Notes: generated by a model from the letters alone, not told the origin. A stretch of DNA of 5,817 nt from Ignavibacteria bacterium (GCA_030835005.1 JAUQWT010000029.1:1-5817); one strand, 5' to 3'. Counted from the stretch's first letter, positions 1-5,302 are shown. Made by a program: numbers and translations.

Positions 1-1
1 G

Positions 2-76
2 ACGGTTGCAATACCTTTAAGCGGAATGAAAGAAATGATAAGCGCAAACGGGCCGATTGGCGAACTGATAAAATGA
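2..76 (+). CDS. 3' end of an unidentified upstream gene (partial)
   Basis: Reading from base 2 there is an open frame of 24 codons ending at TGA (74-76). The peptide ends in SGMKEMISANGPIGELIK and has the mixed composition of a real protein C-terminus. The stop overlaps the ATG of the next gene as ATGA, a usual arrangement for co-transcribed, translationally coupled genes. That overlap is the main reason to believe this frame over frame 1, which would put a very basic extension on the phytase signal peptide. The piece is too short to assign a family. The gene begins outside the window. Confidence 0.6.
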   Translation, partial: TVAIPLSGMKEMISANGPIGELIK

Positions 77-987
77 AAAAACTTTTTTTAATTCCGGTAC
101 TTTTGATTCTCTCGCAAATAGTATTTGCGCAAAGCGATACTGCTGCGCTGATATTTGATGAACCGTATAACGTCGAACTTCCCAGGAATTTCAGAAGATC
201 GGATATGGGCTTTGTGAGGAACTACACAGTAATGCCGGATTCAACGGGGCTTTCGTCACTGCATATTTCAGGCAGCGCGGAGTTCAATGATCTAAACCTG
301 CCTGTTATACTAAAGGATGTAAACCATTTTCCATTTATTGATATTGACTTAAGACAGGAGACACACGGTTTTGTGAATGGGATGTCAGTCAGCTGGTACG
401 GCAAGTATGACTGGGCAGATACAGCGCTTAGCCGGGAACAGGTAATTGCGCTTGAAAAGCGAAAGCTTGACAGTCTTTACAAGACCAGGATAATCAAAGT
501 CACTCATGTTTTACAGAAAAATAAGGCAGACGACACTTTCGAAAAGATCCGTGATACAACCTTTACTGTGATAAGCGCGATGACTGAAGAAGAGCTTGCA
601 AAGAAAAATGAAATTAGTTATTTCCGCATCACGGCAACTGATCATAGACAGCCAACCGTGCAGGATGTTGATCTGTTTATAGATTACATTACCAGGATAG
701 AAAATGAGCCGTGGATACATTTTCACTGTCATGCAGGTGACGGCAGGACGACAACGTTCATGGTGATGTTTGATATGATGCATAATGCCGCCAGAGTTAG
801 CTTTGAGGATATTGTTGCGCGGCAGTATCTTATCGGCGGTATAGATCTAACAAAGGATGATGATTTTCCTTCGTGGGATAAGCTGTATGCAATAGAGCGG
901 ACAGCATTTTTAAAGGATTTTTACAATTACTGCAAGAGCAACGCTGATAATTATAAAACGAAGTATTCTGATTGGCTGAGGAAGTGA
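73..987 (+). CDS. Exported PTP-like phytase (inositol polyphosphate phosphatase)
   Basis: This 304-residue protein belongs to the protein-tyrosine-phosphatase-like phytases, cysteine phosphatases that remove phosphates stepwise from myo-inositol hexakisphosphate and lower inositol phosphates. Residues 1-20 form a signal peptide (two Lys, a hydrophobic run, then VFAQ), so the enzyme should be exported. The P-loop is HCHAGDGRTT with nucleophile Cys219 and phosphate-binding Arg225 (CX5R). The general-acid loop is YFRITATDHRQPT with Asp190 as likely acid. The family segment DLRQETHGFVNG (residues 92-103), followed by VSWYGKYDWAD, is present. Length fits a complete enzyme. The ATG overlaps the preceding stop (ATGA), so expression probably depends on the upstream gene; there is no clear Shine-Dalgarno sequence. 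Family assignment is strong. The substrate could be inositol phosphates other than phytate, or less likely phosphoprotein. Confidence 0.88.
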   Translation: MKKLFLIPVLLILSQIVFAQSDTAALIFDEPYNVELPRNFRRSDMGFVRNYTVMPDSTGLSSLHISGSAEFNDLNLPVILKDVNHFPFIDIDLRQETHGFVNGMSVSWYGKYDWADTALSREQVIALEKRKLDSLYKTRIIKVTHVLQKNKADDTFEKIRDTTFTVISAMTEEELAKKNEISYFRITATDHRQPTVQDVDLFIDYITRIENEPWIHFHCHAGDGRTTTFMVMFDMMHNAARVSFEDIVARQYLIGGIDLTKDDDFPSWDKLYAIERTAFLKDFYNYCKSNADNYKTKYSDWLRK

Positions 988-1055
988 TGATAATGATGAT
1001 CGCCCAGTCTCCTTTTCTTTGAAAGGCCTTAGACAATTTTGTGAATGGATCCTTC

Positions 1056-1083
1056 ATTCGCTTCGCTCTTTCAGGATGACAAG
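1056..1083. repeat. Dispersed repeat A, copy 1, covering the MFS stop codon
   Basis: This 28-base sequence begins ATTCGCTTCGCT and ends TCAGGATGACAAG. It matches 2477-2504 in the same orientation with three mismatches. It spans the stop codon (1071-1073) of the minus-strand transporter gene and encodes its last few residues. Both copies lie at the 3' end of a minus-strand gene. I recall similar sequences as common dispersed repeats in environmental genomes, but cannot confirm that here. Confidence 0.65.
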
Positions 1084-2327
1084 AAAGGCTCGTGTCCAGG
1101 GATAATCCCGCGCTCAGCGTACATTTGTTTTAAGACGGGAAGATATTTCTTCATAGATAGCGCAAAGATGAATCCGCTCGCAATAGTCAGCACTCCTACA
1201 ATAATAATAGTTACTTCCATTCCGATGTACTTGGCAAGGTAGCCGAATATCATAATTACAATTGACATTACTCCCCAGTTGAATGATGTATTCACTCCAA
1301 GAACTCTGCCGCGTTTTGATTCTTCGGTCAGCATTTGAAGCACTGTGTTATTAATACCCATTGCAGCAATGAAGGCAAAGTCAACACCCATTGCAAAGAT
1401 GAATGTTGTGATCATTGATCTTGATAAAGCAATGCCGGTAATGCTTAACCCTGAAATGAAAGCGCAAATAATAAGGAAGCGGAGAATATTCTTTGTTGAT
1501 TTGCGGCGACTCATATATATGCCTGATGCGAGTCCCCCAATTGCTCCGGCAAGATAGAGCATTCCAAGATCTTTCGATCCGCCTTTTAAGAAATCACTGT
1601 CAATTATGGGGAGCTGAAAAGTTACGAAACCGAACACTACGCTTATCATAGTAGAAATAAGCACAACTGCCAGAAGCGGTTTATAATGAAATACATATTT
1701 GATGCCCGTCACAAACTGTGTTTTTACTGAATCACTTTGCAGGTTGATCTCCTGCGGCGGTTTCTTGACCAGTATTATGGAGGTAAGCGCAATAAGGTTG
1801 GCAAGTAATGCTCCGGCAAAGGTTCCAACTGCCTGGAAAGCTGCAAAAATAAAACTGAAAGTTGATGAGGCGGCAACCTGGCCTATTTTTGCGTTAGATG
1901 CCGCAGCACCCATAACGCGCGGGAAGACCTGTTTATCGGTAACAAGATCTTTTACCAGACCGATCATAGAAGGATAGTTGAGGGCAAATACTGAACCAAG
2001 AGAGAATCCGAGCATGAGGATCAGCGGAAAATCTAATAGATTCGTGACAACAAGTATTATTGAAATTATTGTAACAAGTGTTAAGCCGATATTACATTTT
2101 ATCACATTTTTTCTGCGGTCGTATTTATCAGCCAGCACGCCGCCATATATGCTGAAGAGAAGGAAGGGAAGATTCTGCGCGAACCCAATTGTACCGAGGG
2201 CTGCGGGCGAGCCTGTCATTTTGAAAGTTATCCAAGAAAGAGAGAAGAATGAAAGATAAACGCTGATAAAAACGTTAATATCGGTAAGAAAGTATAGTAT
2301 GATATTTCTTTTAGCCTCAGGCTGCAT
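1071..2327 (-). CDS. MFS transporter, EntS-like (MFS_3/DHA3) exporter
   Basis: The 418-residue, very hydrophobic protein has the length and hydrophobic pattern of a 12-helix major facilitator in the inner membrane. The cytoplasmic loop after helix 2 carries motif A as GGVLADKYDRRK (residues 62-73), and the second half has the related EESKRGRVLGV segment (335-345). This pattern fits the MFS_3 group that includes the enterobactin exporter EntS and drug-type exporters, driven by proton antiport. The substrate cannot be read from the sequence, and no siderophore genes are nearby. The start is the ATG at 2327, preceded by an A-rich stretch without a Shine-Dalgarno sequence. The C-terminus is odd: the final residues (PFLSS) and the stop lie at or inside dispersed repeat A, so the ancestral end may have been replaced. 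It converges on the phytase gene with only 83 bases between them. Confidence 0.85.
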   Translation of the reverse strand: MQPEAKRNIILYFLTDINVFISVYLSFFSLSWITFKMTGSPAALGTIGFAQNLPFLLFSIYGGVLADKYDRRKNVIKCNIGLTLVTIISIILVVTNLLDFPLILMLGFSLGSVFALNYPSMIGLVKDLVTDKQVFPRVMGAAASNAKIGQVAASSTFSFIFAAFQAVGTFAGALLANLIALTSIILVKKPPQEINLQSDSVKTQFVTGIKYVFHYKPLLAVVLISTMISVVFGFVTFQLPIIDSDFLKGGSKDLGMLYLAGAIGGLASGIYMSRRKSTKNILRFLIICAFISGLSITGIALSRSMITTFIFAMGVDFAFIAAMGINNTVLQMLTEESKRGRVLGVNTSFNWGVMSIVIMIFGYLAKYIGMEVTIIIVGVLTIASGFIFALSMKKYLPVLKQMYAERGIIPGHEPFLSS

Positions 2328-2405
2328 GGAAATTTATTTTTAGTAGGGCAATATAATGAAAATTAAGTTTTGTTCTGATAAATAAATTGAAGTGACCACC
2401 CCTCG

Positions 2406-2421
2406 TTCGGCGATCGCCGAA
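2406..2421. repeat. Perfect 16-bp palindrome containing GCGATCGC
   Basis: TTCGGCGATCGCCGAA is identical to its reverse complement. Its centre is GCGATCGC, the octamer known as HIP1 in cyanobacteria. It lies between the MFS and peroxidase genes and is followed within five bases by a second hairpin (2426-2449). The two probably belong to one composite intergenic repeat that starts near GACCACCCCTCG at about 2394. Confidence 0.7.
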
Positions 2422-2425
2422 TTCT

Positions 2426-2449
2426 TCCCCTCCTTTAAAAAGGAGGGGA
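2426..2449. repeat. Strong intergenic hairpin, CCCCTCC / GGAGGGG type
   Basis: TCCCCTCCTTT at 2426-2436 and AAAGGAGGGGA at 2439-2449 are perfect reverse complements separated by AA; in RNA the innermost pairs would open to form the loop. The hairpin lies 57 bases beyond the stop of the minus-strand peroxidase gene and could help end its transcript. Neither side has a clean U-run, so it is not a standard intrinsic terminator. The pyrimidine-rich arm and its CCACCCCTCG flank resemble a dispersed repeat I recall from Bacteroidota-type genomes. Confidence 0.65.
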
Positions 2450-2476
2450 GCAAAGATCACAAAACCTGCAACAAGT

Positions 2477-2504
2477 ATTCGCTTCGCTTATTCAGGTTGA
2501 CAAG
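2477..2504. repeat. Dispersed repeat A, copy 2, just after the peroxidase stop
   Basis: This sequence begins ATTCGCTTCGCT and ends TCAGGTTGACAAG. It differs from 1056-1083 at three of 28 positions. It ends two bases short of the peroxidase stop codon (2507-2509 on the minus strand), so it sits at nearly the same place relative to its gene as copy 1 does to the transporter gene. Confidence 0.65.
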
Positions 2505-2506
2505 GA

Positions 2507-3106
2507 CTATTTTATCATAGAGACTATTTCATCACTCAGGGGTTTGACTGCGCTGGAGTAATATTTTAGCAGAATGCCGTTTTCGTCTATGAGGTATTTG
2601 TTGAAATTCCATTTAGGCTGCTGGTCATTCCAACCGTTAAGGTCTTTACTTGTGAGCCATTTGTATATTGGATGCATATCATCACCAAGTACAGAGATCT
2701 TTTCAAACATAGGGTAAGTGACTTTATAGTTATCTGTGCAGAATTTTTTAATCTCTTCGTTTGTGCCTGGTTCCTGCTGGCCAAAGTTATTGGCAGGGAA
2801 ACCAAGAATAACAAGCCTATCTTTATACTTTTCATAAAGCTTTTGAAGGTCTTCGTACTGCGGAGTGTAACCGCATTCAGAAGCTGTGTTAACAATCAGC
2901 ACTTTCTTTCCTTTATATTGTGACAGGTCGGCATCAGCGCCATCAATTGTTTTGAGCTTTATAGTTGGATTTGCAGCAAGATATTCATAGAAGCCTGATT
3001 TATCGGAAGTCATAATATTATCCGGTTTTGATTTTACCTGCTTACATCCAAACAGGCTGAGCAGAGAGTATATTATTGTCATTAATAGGATTGATTTCGA
3101 TTTCAT
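2507..3106 (-). CDS. Glutathione peroxidase family protein, probable lipoprotein
   Basis: This 199-residue thiol peroxidase reduces hydrogen and organic peroxides, in bacteria usually with thioredoxin rather than glutathione. The N-terminus has a hydrophobic segment ending LSLFGC, a plausible lipobox with Cys21 as the lipidated residue, which would tether it to the envelope. The peroxidase domain occupies about residues 46-199. The active-site motif is NTASECGYTPQY with Cys78 in place of selenocysteine. The second family motif is LGFPANNFGQQEPG with Gln111. WNFN supplies Trp166 and Asn167 of the catalytic tetrad. Cys123 in FCTDNYKVTYP corresponds to the resolving cysteine of yeast Gpx3-type enzymes, suggesting a thioredoxin-linked two-cysteine cycle. 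FPANNF replaces the more usual FPCNQF. The ATG at 3106 is the only start that includes the signal segment. Family assignment is firm; lipidation is an inference from the motif. Confidence 0.88.
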   Translation of the reverse strand: MKSKSILLMTIIYSLLSLFGCKQVKSKPDNIMTSDKSGFYEYLAANPTIKLKTIDGADADLSQYKGKKVLIVNTASECGYTPQYEDLQKLYEKYKDRLVILGFPANNFGQQEPGTNEEIKKFCTDNYKVTYPMFEKISVLGDDMHPIYKWLTSKDLNGWNDQQPKWNFNKYLIDENGILLKYYSSAVKPLSDEIVSMIK

Positions 3107-3197
3107 GATGAGATAGTTTATTTACCGCTATAACAATACGTTTTCTATTTATGTTCTTTACATTTCATCAAATTACAATTGTATGTATTTATTCTTC

Positions 3198-3217
3198 AAT
3201 AGCCCCGCTCTTCAGAG
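3198..3217 (-). repeat. Dispersed repeat C, copy 1 (AATAGCCCCG type)
   Basis: AATAGCCCCGCTCTTCAGAG matches the reverse complement of 5283-5302 at 18 of 20 positions. It abuts and slightly overlaps the left end of the inverted-repeat element at 3216-3332. Here only one arm of the fuller copy near 5241-5302 is present, so this looks like a fragment. Confidence 0.55.
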
Positions 3218-3332
3218 TCTGTCTCAAAACCAGTGGGACAGACATTCCTGCATGTCGAACACTACATTTATGTTTAATAATCACAGACAAGAATGTCTGT
3301 GCCACTGAAAAATGAAACTTATGAGACAATCT
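3216..3332. repeat. MITE- or REP-like inverted-repeat element, about 117 bp
   Basis: The inner arms, 3231-3250 and 3288-3307, are reverse complements at 18 of 20 positions (core ACAGACATTC). The outer arms, 3216-3229 and 3319-3332, match at 11 of 14, including a perfect TGTCTCA/TGAGACA. The right half also contains a smaller hairpin, CACAGACA-AGAA-TGTCTGTG (3282-3301). It fills much of the gap between the SDR and peroxidase genes and has no open frame. The nested arms suggest a non-autonomous mobile palindromic element. No flanking target duplication is evident. Confidence 0.6.
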
Positions 3333-3366
3333 CTAAAGGCCGTAGCAACTCAAATATAAGCAAGTA

Positions 3367-4092
3367 CTAAAAGCCATACTTCAAAAAACCGCCATCAACT
3401 GCCAGTACTTCGCCGGTTATATAAGAGGAGGCCGGCAGGGCAAGAAATGCAATTGCCGCGGCAACTTCATCTGGTTCACCGATACGCTTCATGGGTGTGC
3501 GGCTGCAGATTCTTTGCAGGAATTCATCGTTGGTTACATATTTAGAGGTCAATGGGGTGCGGATATACCAGGGCGCAACTGCGTTAACTCTGATGTTATC
3601 CTTAGCCCATTCCACAGAAAGATATCTTGTCAACTGGTCAATTGCCGCCTTTGTCATTGCATATGCAGCGCCTGTGCCAACGGAAGTTTGCGCCGCAACA
3701 GAAGTTACGTTTATTATTGACCCATGTCCGCTCTTTTTCAACATTGGATGGAACAAACGGCAGAACTCAAAGACGCTTGTCATATTAAGATCAACAAGTT
3801 CTTCGTAATCCGCTTTTGAACTGTCAAGTATCTGCTTGCGGTTATTTGTGCCTGCATTGTTAACAAGTATATCAAGCTTCCCCCAGTCGTTTGAGATCCT
3901 TTCAAAGAGTTTCTTCCTGTCTTTTTCAACAGTAACATCGCACTTCATTCCGCCCGTTCCGCGGAAATCTCTTGAGACGCGGAACACTTCTGCCCCAAGA
4001 TATTCAAGTTCACCTGCGGCCGCTTTGCCGATACCTTTTGATGCTCCGGTCACAAGCGCTTTTTTTCCTTTTAAGCTCCAGTGGTCACTCAT
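3367..4092 (-). CDS. Short-chain dehydrogenase/reductase, tropinone-reductase-like
   Basis: This 241-residue classical SDR is a cytoplasmic NAD(P)-dependent oxidoreductase. The Rossmann cofactor motif is TGASKGIG (residues 15-22) and NNAG lies at 78-81. The catalytic residues are Asn103, Ser131, Tyr144 and Lys148 (YAMTK). The stretch EWAKDNIRVNAVAPWYIRTPL (161-181) and the C-terminal GEVLAVDGGF are typical, and the APWYIRT form is characteristic of the tropinone-reductase-like subgroup. Arg41 just after the second strand suggests NADP(H). The segment between that strand and CDV (residues 41-53) is about ten residues shorter than in FabG, so the usual helix there is reduced. The substrate is unknown; bacterial members are often annotated loosely as 3-oxoacyl-ACP or sugar-alcohol dehydrogenases. 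The ATG at 4092 gives a normal N-terminus (WSLKGKKALVTG). It stands alone, 260 bases from the peroxidase gene. Confidence 0.87.
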   Translation of the reverse strand: MSDHWSLKGKKALVTGASKGIGKAAAGELEYLGAEVFRVSRDFRGTGGMKCDVTVEKDRKKLFERISNDWGKLDILVNNAGTNNRKQILDSSKADYEELVDLNMTSVFEFCRLFHPMLKKSGHGSIINVTSVAAQTSVGTGAAYAMTKAAIDQLTRYLSVEWAKDNIRVNAVAPWYIRTPLTSKYVTNDEFLQRICSRTPMKRIGEPDEVAAAIAFLALPASSYITGEVLAVDGGFLKYGF

Positions 4093-4244
4093 TTTTGTTG
4101 TGCATTTTCGTTGTGTGGATTTTTTAAAAATATATCTATTAACACTATCAATAAATGCAGAAAATTTGCATAGCGGGTTTCGTCATTACGGTTTCCGGAC
4201 TGTTTCTGCAGGTGGGGTTATGCAAAAAAAATAAAAGATCTATT

Positions 4245-4267
4245 GAGACGACCCGCCGGGTCGTCTC
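4245..4267. repeat. Perfect 10-bp stem hairpin, GAGACGACCC / GGGTCGTCTC
   Basis: GAGACGACCC, a GCC loop and GGGTCGTCTC form a perfect GC-rich stem. The right arm continues as TACAG, so on the minus strand it reads TGTAGAGACG. This recalls the GTAGAGACG...CGTCTCTAC palindromes widely dispersed in cyanobacteria and other environmental bacteria (from memory). On the minus strand it is followed after a few bases by a T-rich run (4222-4240), so it could also end a minus-strand transcript. Confidence 0.65.
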
Positions 4268-4294
4268 TACAGAAACCAGGGTTGTATCAGGTCT

Positions 4295-4372
4295 GCACAA
4301 AGTGCCCCTTTGGGGAGGACCCTCTTGTATGGGCCGGCTTGACACGAGCCCAATGCTGAGGACAAGACCTCA
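4295..4372. repeat. Chain of three short hairpins
   Basis: Downstream of the 4245-4267 stem are GCAC-AAA-GTGC (4295-4305), CCCC-TTT-GGGG (4305-4315, sharing one base with the first) and TGAGG-ACAAGA-CCTCA (4357-4372). Each is short and could arise by chance; their succession in a gap without genes suggests either a compound intergenic repeat or a structured RNA. There is no identifiable promoter. Confidence 0.35.
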
Positions 4373-4425
4373 TATGAATATTTGAAGACTCTTGTGGAAT
4401 TTTTAAATAACTGAAATTACTTCAA

Positions 4426-4457
4426 TTATGAAAATTTGCAAATCAAAATTTTCATAA
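4426..4457. promoter_or_regulatory. Perfect 12-bp interrupted palindrome upstream of the orphan gene
   Basis: TTATGAAAATTT (4426-4437) and AAATTTTCATAA (4446-4457) are exact reverse complements separated by eight bases. A smaller palindrome, ATTTGCAAAT (4434-4443), overlaps the left arm and spacer. The centre lies about 95 bases before the ATG at 4536 and about 350 from the divergent SDR start. The symmetry and position fit an operator for a dimeric regulator, though A+T-rich DNA yields such repeats more easily. No regulator gene is nearby. Confidence 0.4.
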
Positions 4458-4520
4458 AGTACTGTTTTTGGTTTTTTGCAAAGAAACTCCCGGCATGTTG
4501 AACAAGTTTTTATCAGTAAG

Positions 4521-4530
4521 AAAGGAGATT
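4521..4530 (+). promoter_or_regulatory. Ribosome binding site fixing the start at 4536
   Basis: AAAGGAGATT contains AAGGAG ending eight bases before the ATG at 4536. The frame is open back to an ATG at 4476, but that choice would place this site inside the coding region and bury the signal peptide. It is the only clear Shine-Dalgarno sequence in front of a gene in the window, which may mean strong translation. Confidence 0.8.
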
Positions 4531-4535
4531 TAAAA

Positions 4536-5129
4536 ATGTTAAACAAAAAAATAAATCCATTTCGCTTAGCAGTTTTAATTCTTTTTACTGCTGTAAGTTT
4601 TTCGTTTGCAGGAAATCCTATGGCTGATCTGCACGCTTACTACGCAACGCTGCCGGCTGAAGAAAGGCCGCAGGCATCTGCTGATTATACTGTATATGAA
4701 AGCGTTTGGGAACGTATGTACTATCCATACGCTTCAATGGCAGTGCATCAATCAAGCAGTGAAAGCGCAATAAGTACGCTAATAATGTATGACAGACCTG
4801 CATTTCATTCGGGTTATGTTACATCACTGCCGGTTGAAATGGTTGAACAGAGTCCGAGGGAAAGAGCAATAACGAAGAAGATCGAAAAACCTGCAGTTGA
4901 AGAGAATTATCTGGTGGATATGATACCTGTGATTACTTCTTCTACAAGCATTGGTGTTCCGCCGCATGGTTATAATTACAGTATAGACAAATCCAGCAAT
5001 ATCCCAATCCGTGATTTTAGGGCGGATTACTGGCAGACAAAGTACTATAGAGATGAATTCCATAACCAGGATTCATACAGTAAGGCTTATAGTTATTACA
5101 ATTACTATAAGTCTGATGAAGATCAATAG
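4536..5129 (+). CDS. Exported tyrosine-rich protein of unknown function
   Basis: I do not recognise this 197-residue protein. Residues 1-25 form a signal peptide (MLNKK, a hydrophobic run, then SFSFA before GNP), so the product is exported. The mature part has no cysteine and about 21 tyrosines, clustered at MYYPY and in the C-terminal tail, where DYWQTKYYRDEF is followed by YSKAYSYYNYY and an acidic end, KSDEDQ. A basic stretch, SPRERAITKKIEKP, lies in the middle. There is no transmembrane helix after the signal, no lipobox and no catalytic motif that I can name. The start at 4536 rather than 4476 is set by the ribosome binding site at 4521-4530. The gene stands alone, with an interrupted palindrome upstream and a strong terminator about 60 bases after the stop, which supports real, probably substantial, expression. 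It could be an envelope, matrix or adhesive protein; that is a guess from composition. Confidence 0.75.
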   Translation: MLNKKINPFRLAVLILFTAVSFSFAGNPMADLHAYYATLPAEERPQASADYTVYESVWERMYYPYASMAVHQSSSESAISTLIMYDRPAFHSGYVTSLPVEMVEQSPRERAITKKIEKPAVEENYLVDMIPVITSSTSIGVPPHGYNYSIDKSSNIPIRDFRADYWQTKYYRDEFHNQDSYSKAYSYYNYYKSDEDQ

Positions 5130-5189
5130 ATCAAAGTAGATTTCTTTTGAATTATTGCTTGAGCGGATCGTATAGCGGGTTAGCAAATC

Positions 5190-5227
5190 AAGGGCAGAGG
5201 CTGAAAAGGCTTCTGCCCTTTTGTTTT
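5190..5227 (+). terminator. Rho-independent terminator of the orphan exported-protein gene
   Basis: AAGGGCAGAGGC (5190-5201) pairs with GCTTCTGCCCTT (5209-5220) over 12 positions with one G-U pair; the loop is TGAAAAG. TTGTTTT follows directly. It lies 60 bases after the stop codon of the tyrosine-rich protein gene and is the best intrinsic terminator in the window. Confidence 0.88.
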
Positions 5228-5244
5228 GAGTATTTTATTGAACT

Positions 5245-5302
5245 GGGGCTAAAGCCCGTGTGTGGTATCACGGTTTCCCCCGCTCTAAAGAACGGGGCTA
5301 TT
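5245..5302 (+). repeat. Dispersed repeat C, fuller copy with two hairpins
   Basis: The element starts with GGGGCTAAAGCCC, containing GGGCT/AGCCC, and ends with a second hairpin, CCCCG (5278-5282) pairing with CGGGG (5293-5297). The last 20 bases (5283-5302) match 3198-3217 in opposite orientation at 18 of 20 positions. It sits directly after the terminator. The GGGGCTAAAGCCC plus CGGGGCTATTC format is, from memory, a frequent intergenic repeat in Bacteroidota-like genomes. Confidence 0.6.

Larger units (their letters stand above)
4093..4535. other. Gene-free stretch between divergent genes
   Basis: This 443-base region lies between the divergently transcribed SDR and orphan-protein genes, so promoters for both should be here. 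It holds a run of hairpins (4245-4372) and an AT-rich interrupted palindrome (4426-4457). An open frame at 4155-4385 exists on the plus strand, but its translation runs through the hairpins and has no convincing start context. I see no tRNA or conserved protein fragment. Confidence 0.6.

Noticed and set aside
1009..1030. Possible bidirectional terminator between the phytase and MFS genes (CCTTT/AAAGG).
   Set aside because: The stem has only five pairs and no T-run follows on either strand.
3107..3200. Promoter-like TAATTTG with an upstream TTG on the minus strand ahead of the peroxidase gene; a similar TATATTG lies ahead of the MFS gene.
   Set aside because: Both are one base short of the TAnnTTTG consensus, and A+T-rich leaders give such matches easily.
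3216..3332. CRISPR array or att site reading of the repeats in this gap.
   Set aside because: The repeats are inverted nested arms, not regularly spaced direct repeats, and there are no cas or integrase genes.
4148..4345. Minus-strand open frame of 65 codons opposite the hairpin chain.
   Set aside because: It is the complement of repeat-like palindromic sequence, with arginine- and proline-rich noise and no start signals.
4155..4385. Plus-strand open frame of 76 codons with a hydrophobic N-terminus that resembles a small secreted protein.
   Set aside because: It runs through the 4245-4267 hairpin and following repeats, has no ribosome binding site, and its second half reads like translated repeat sequence.
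4160..4440. The 11-mer GAAAATTTGCA occurs at 4160-4170 and again at 4430-4440.
   Set aside because: It is A+T-rich, flanks do not match, and chance recurrence in such sequence is plausible.
4458..4520. Sigma-54 promoter (GG...GC) in the T-rich stretch before the orphan gene.
   Set aside because: The GG and GC are six bases apart instead of ten.
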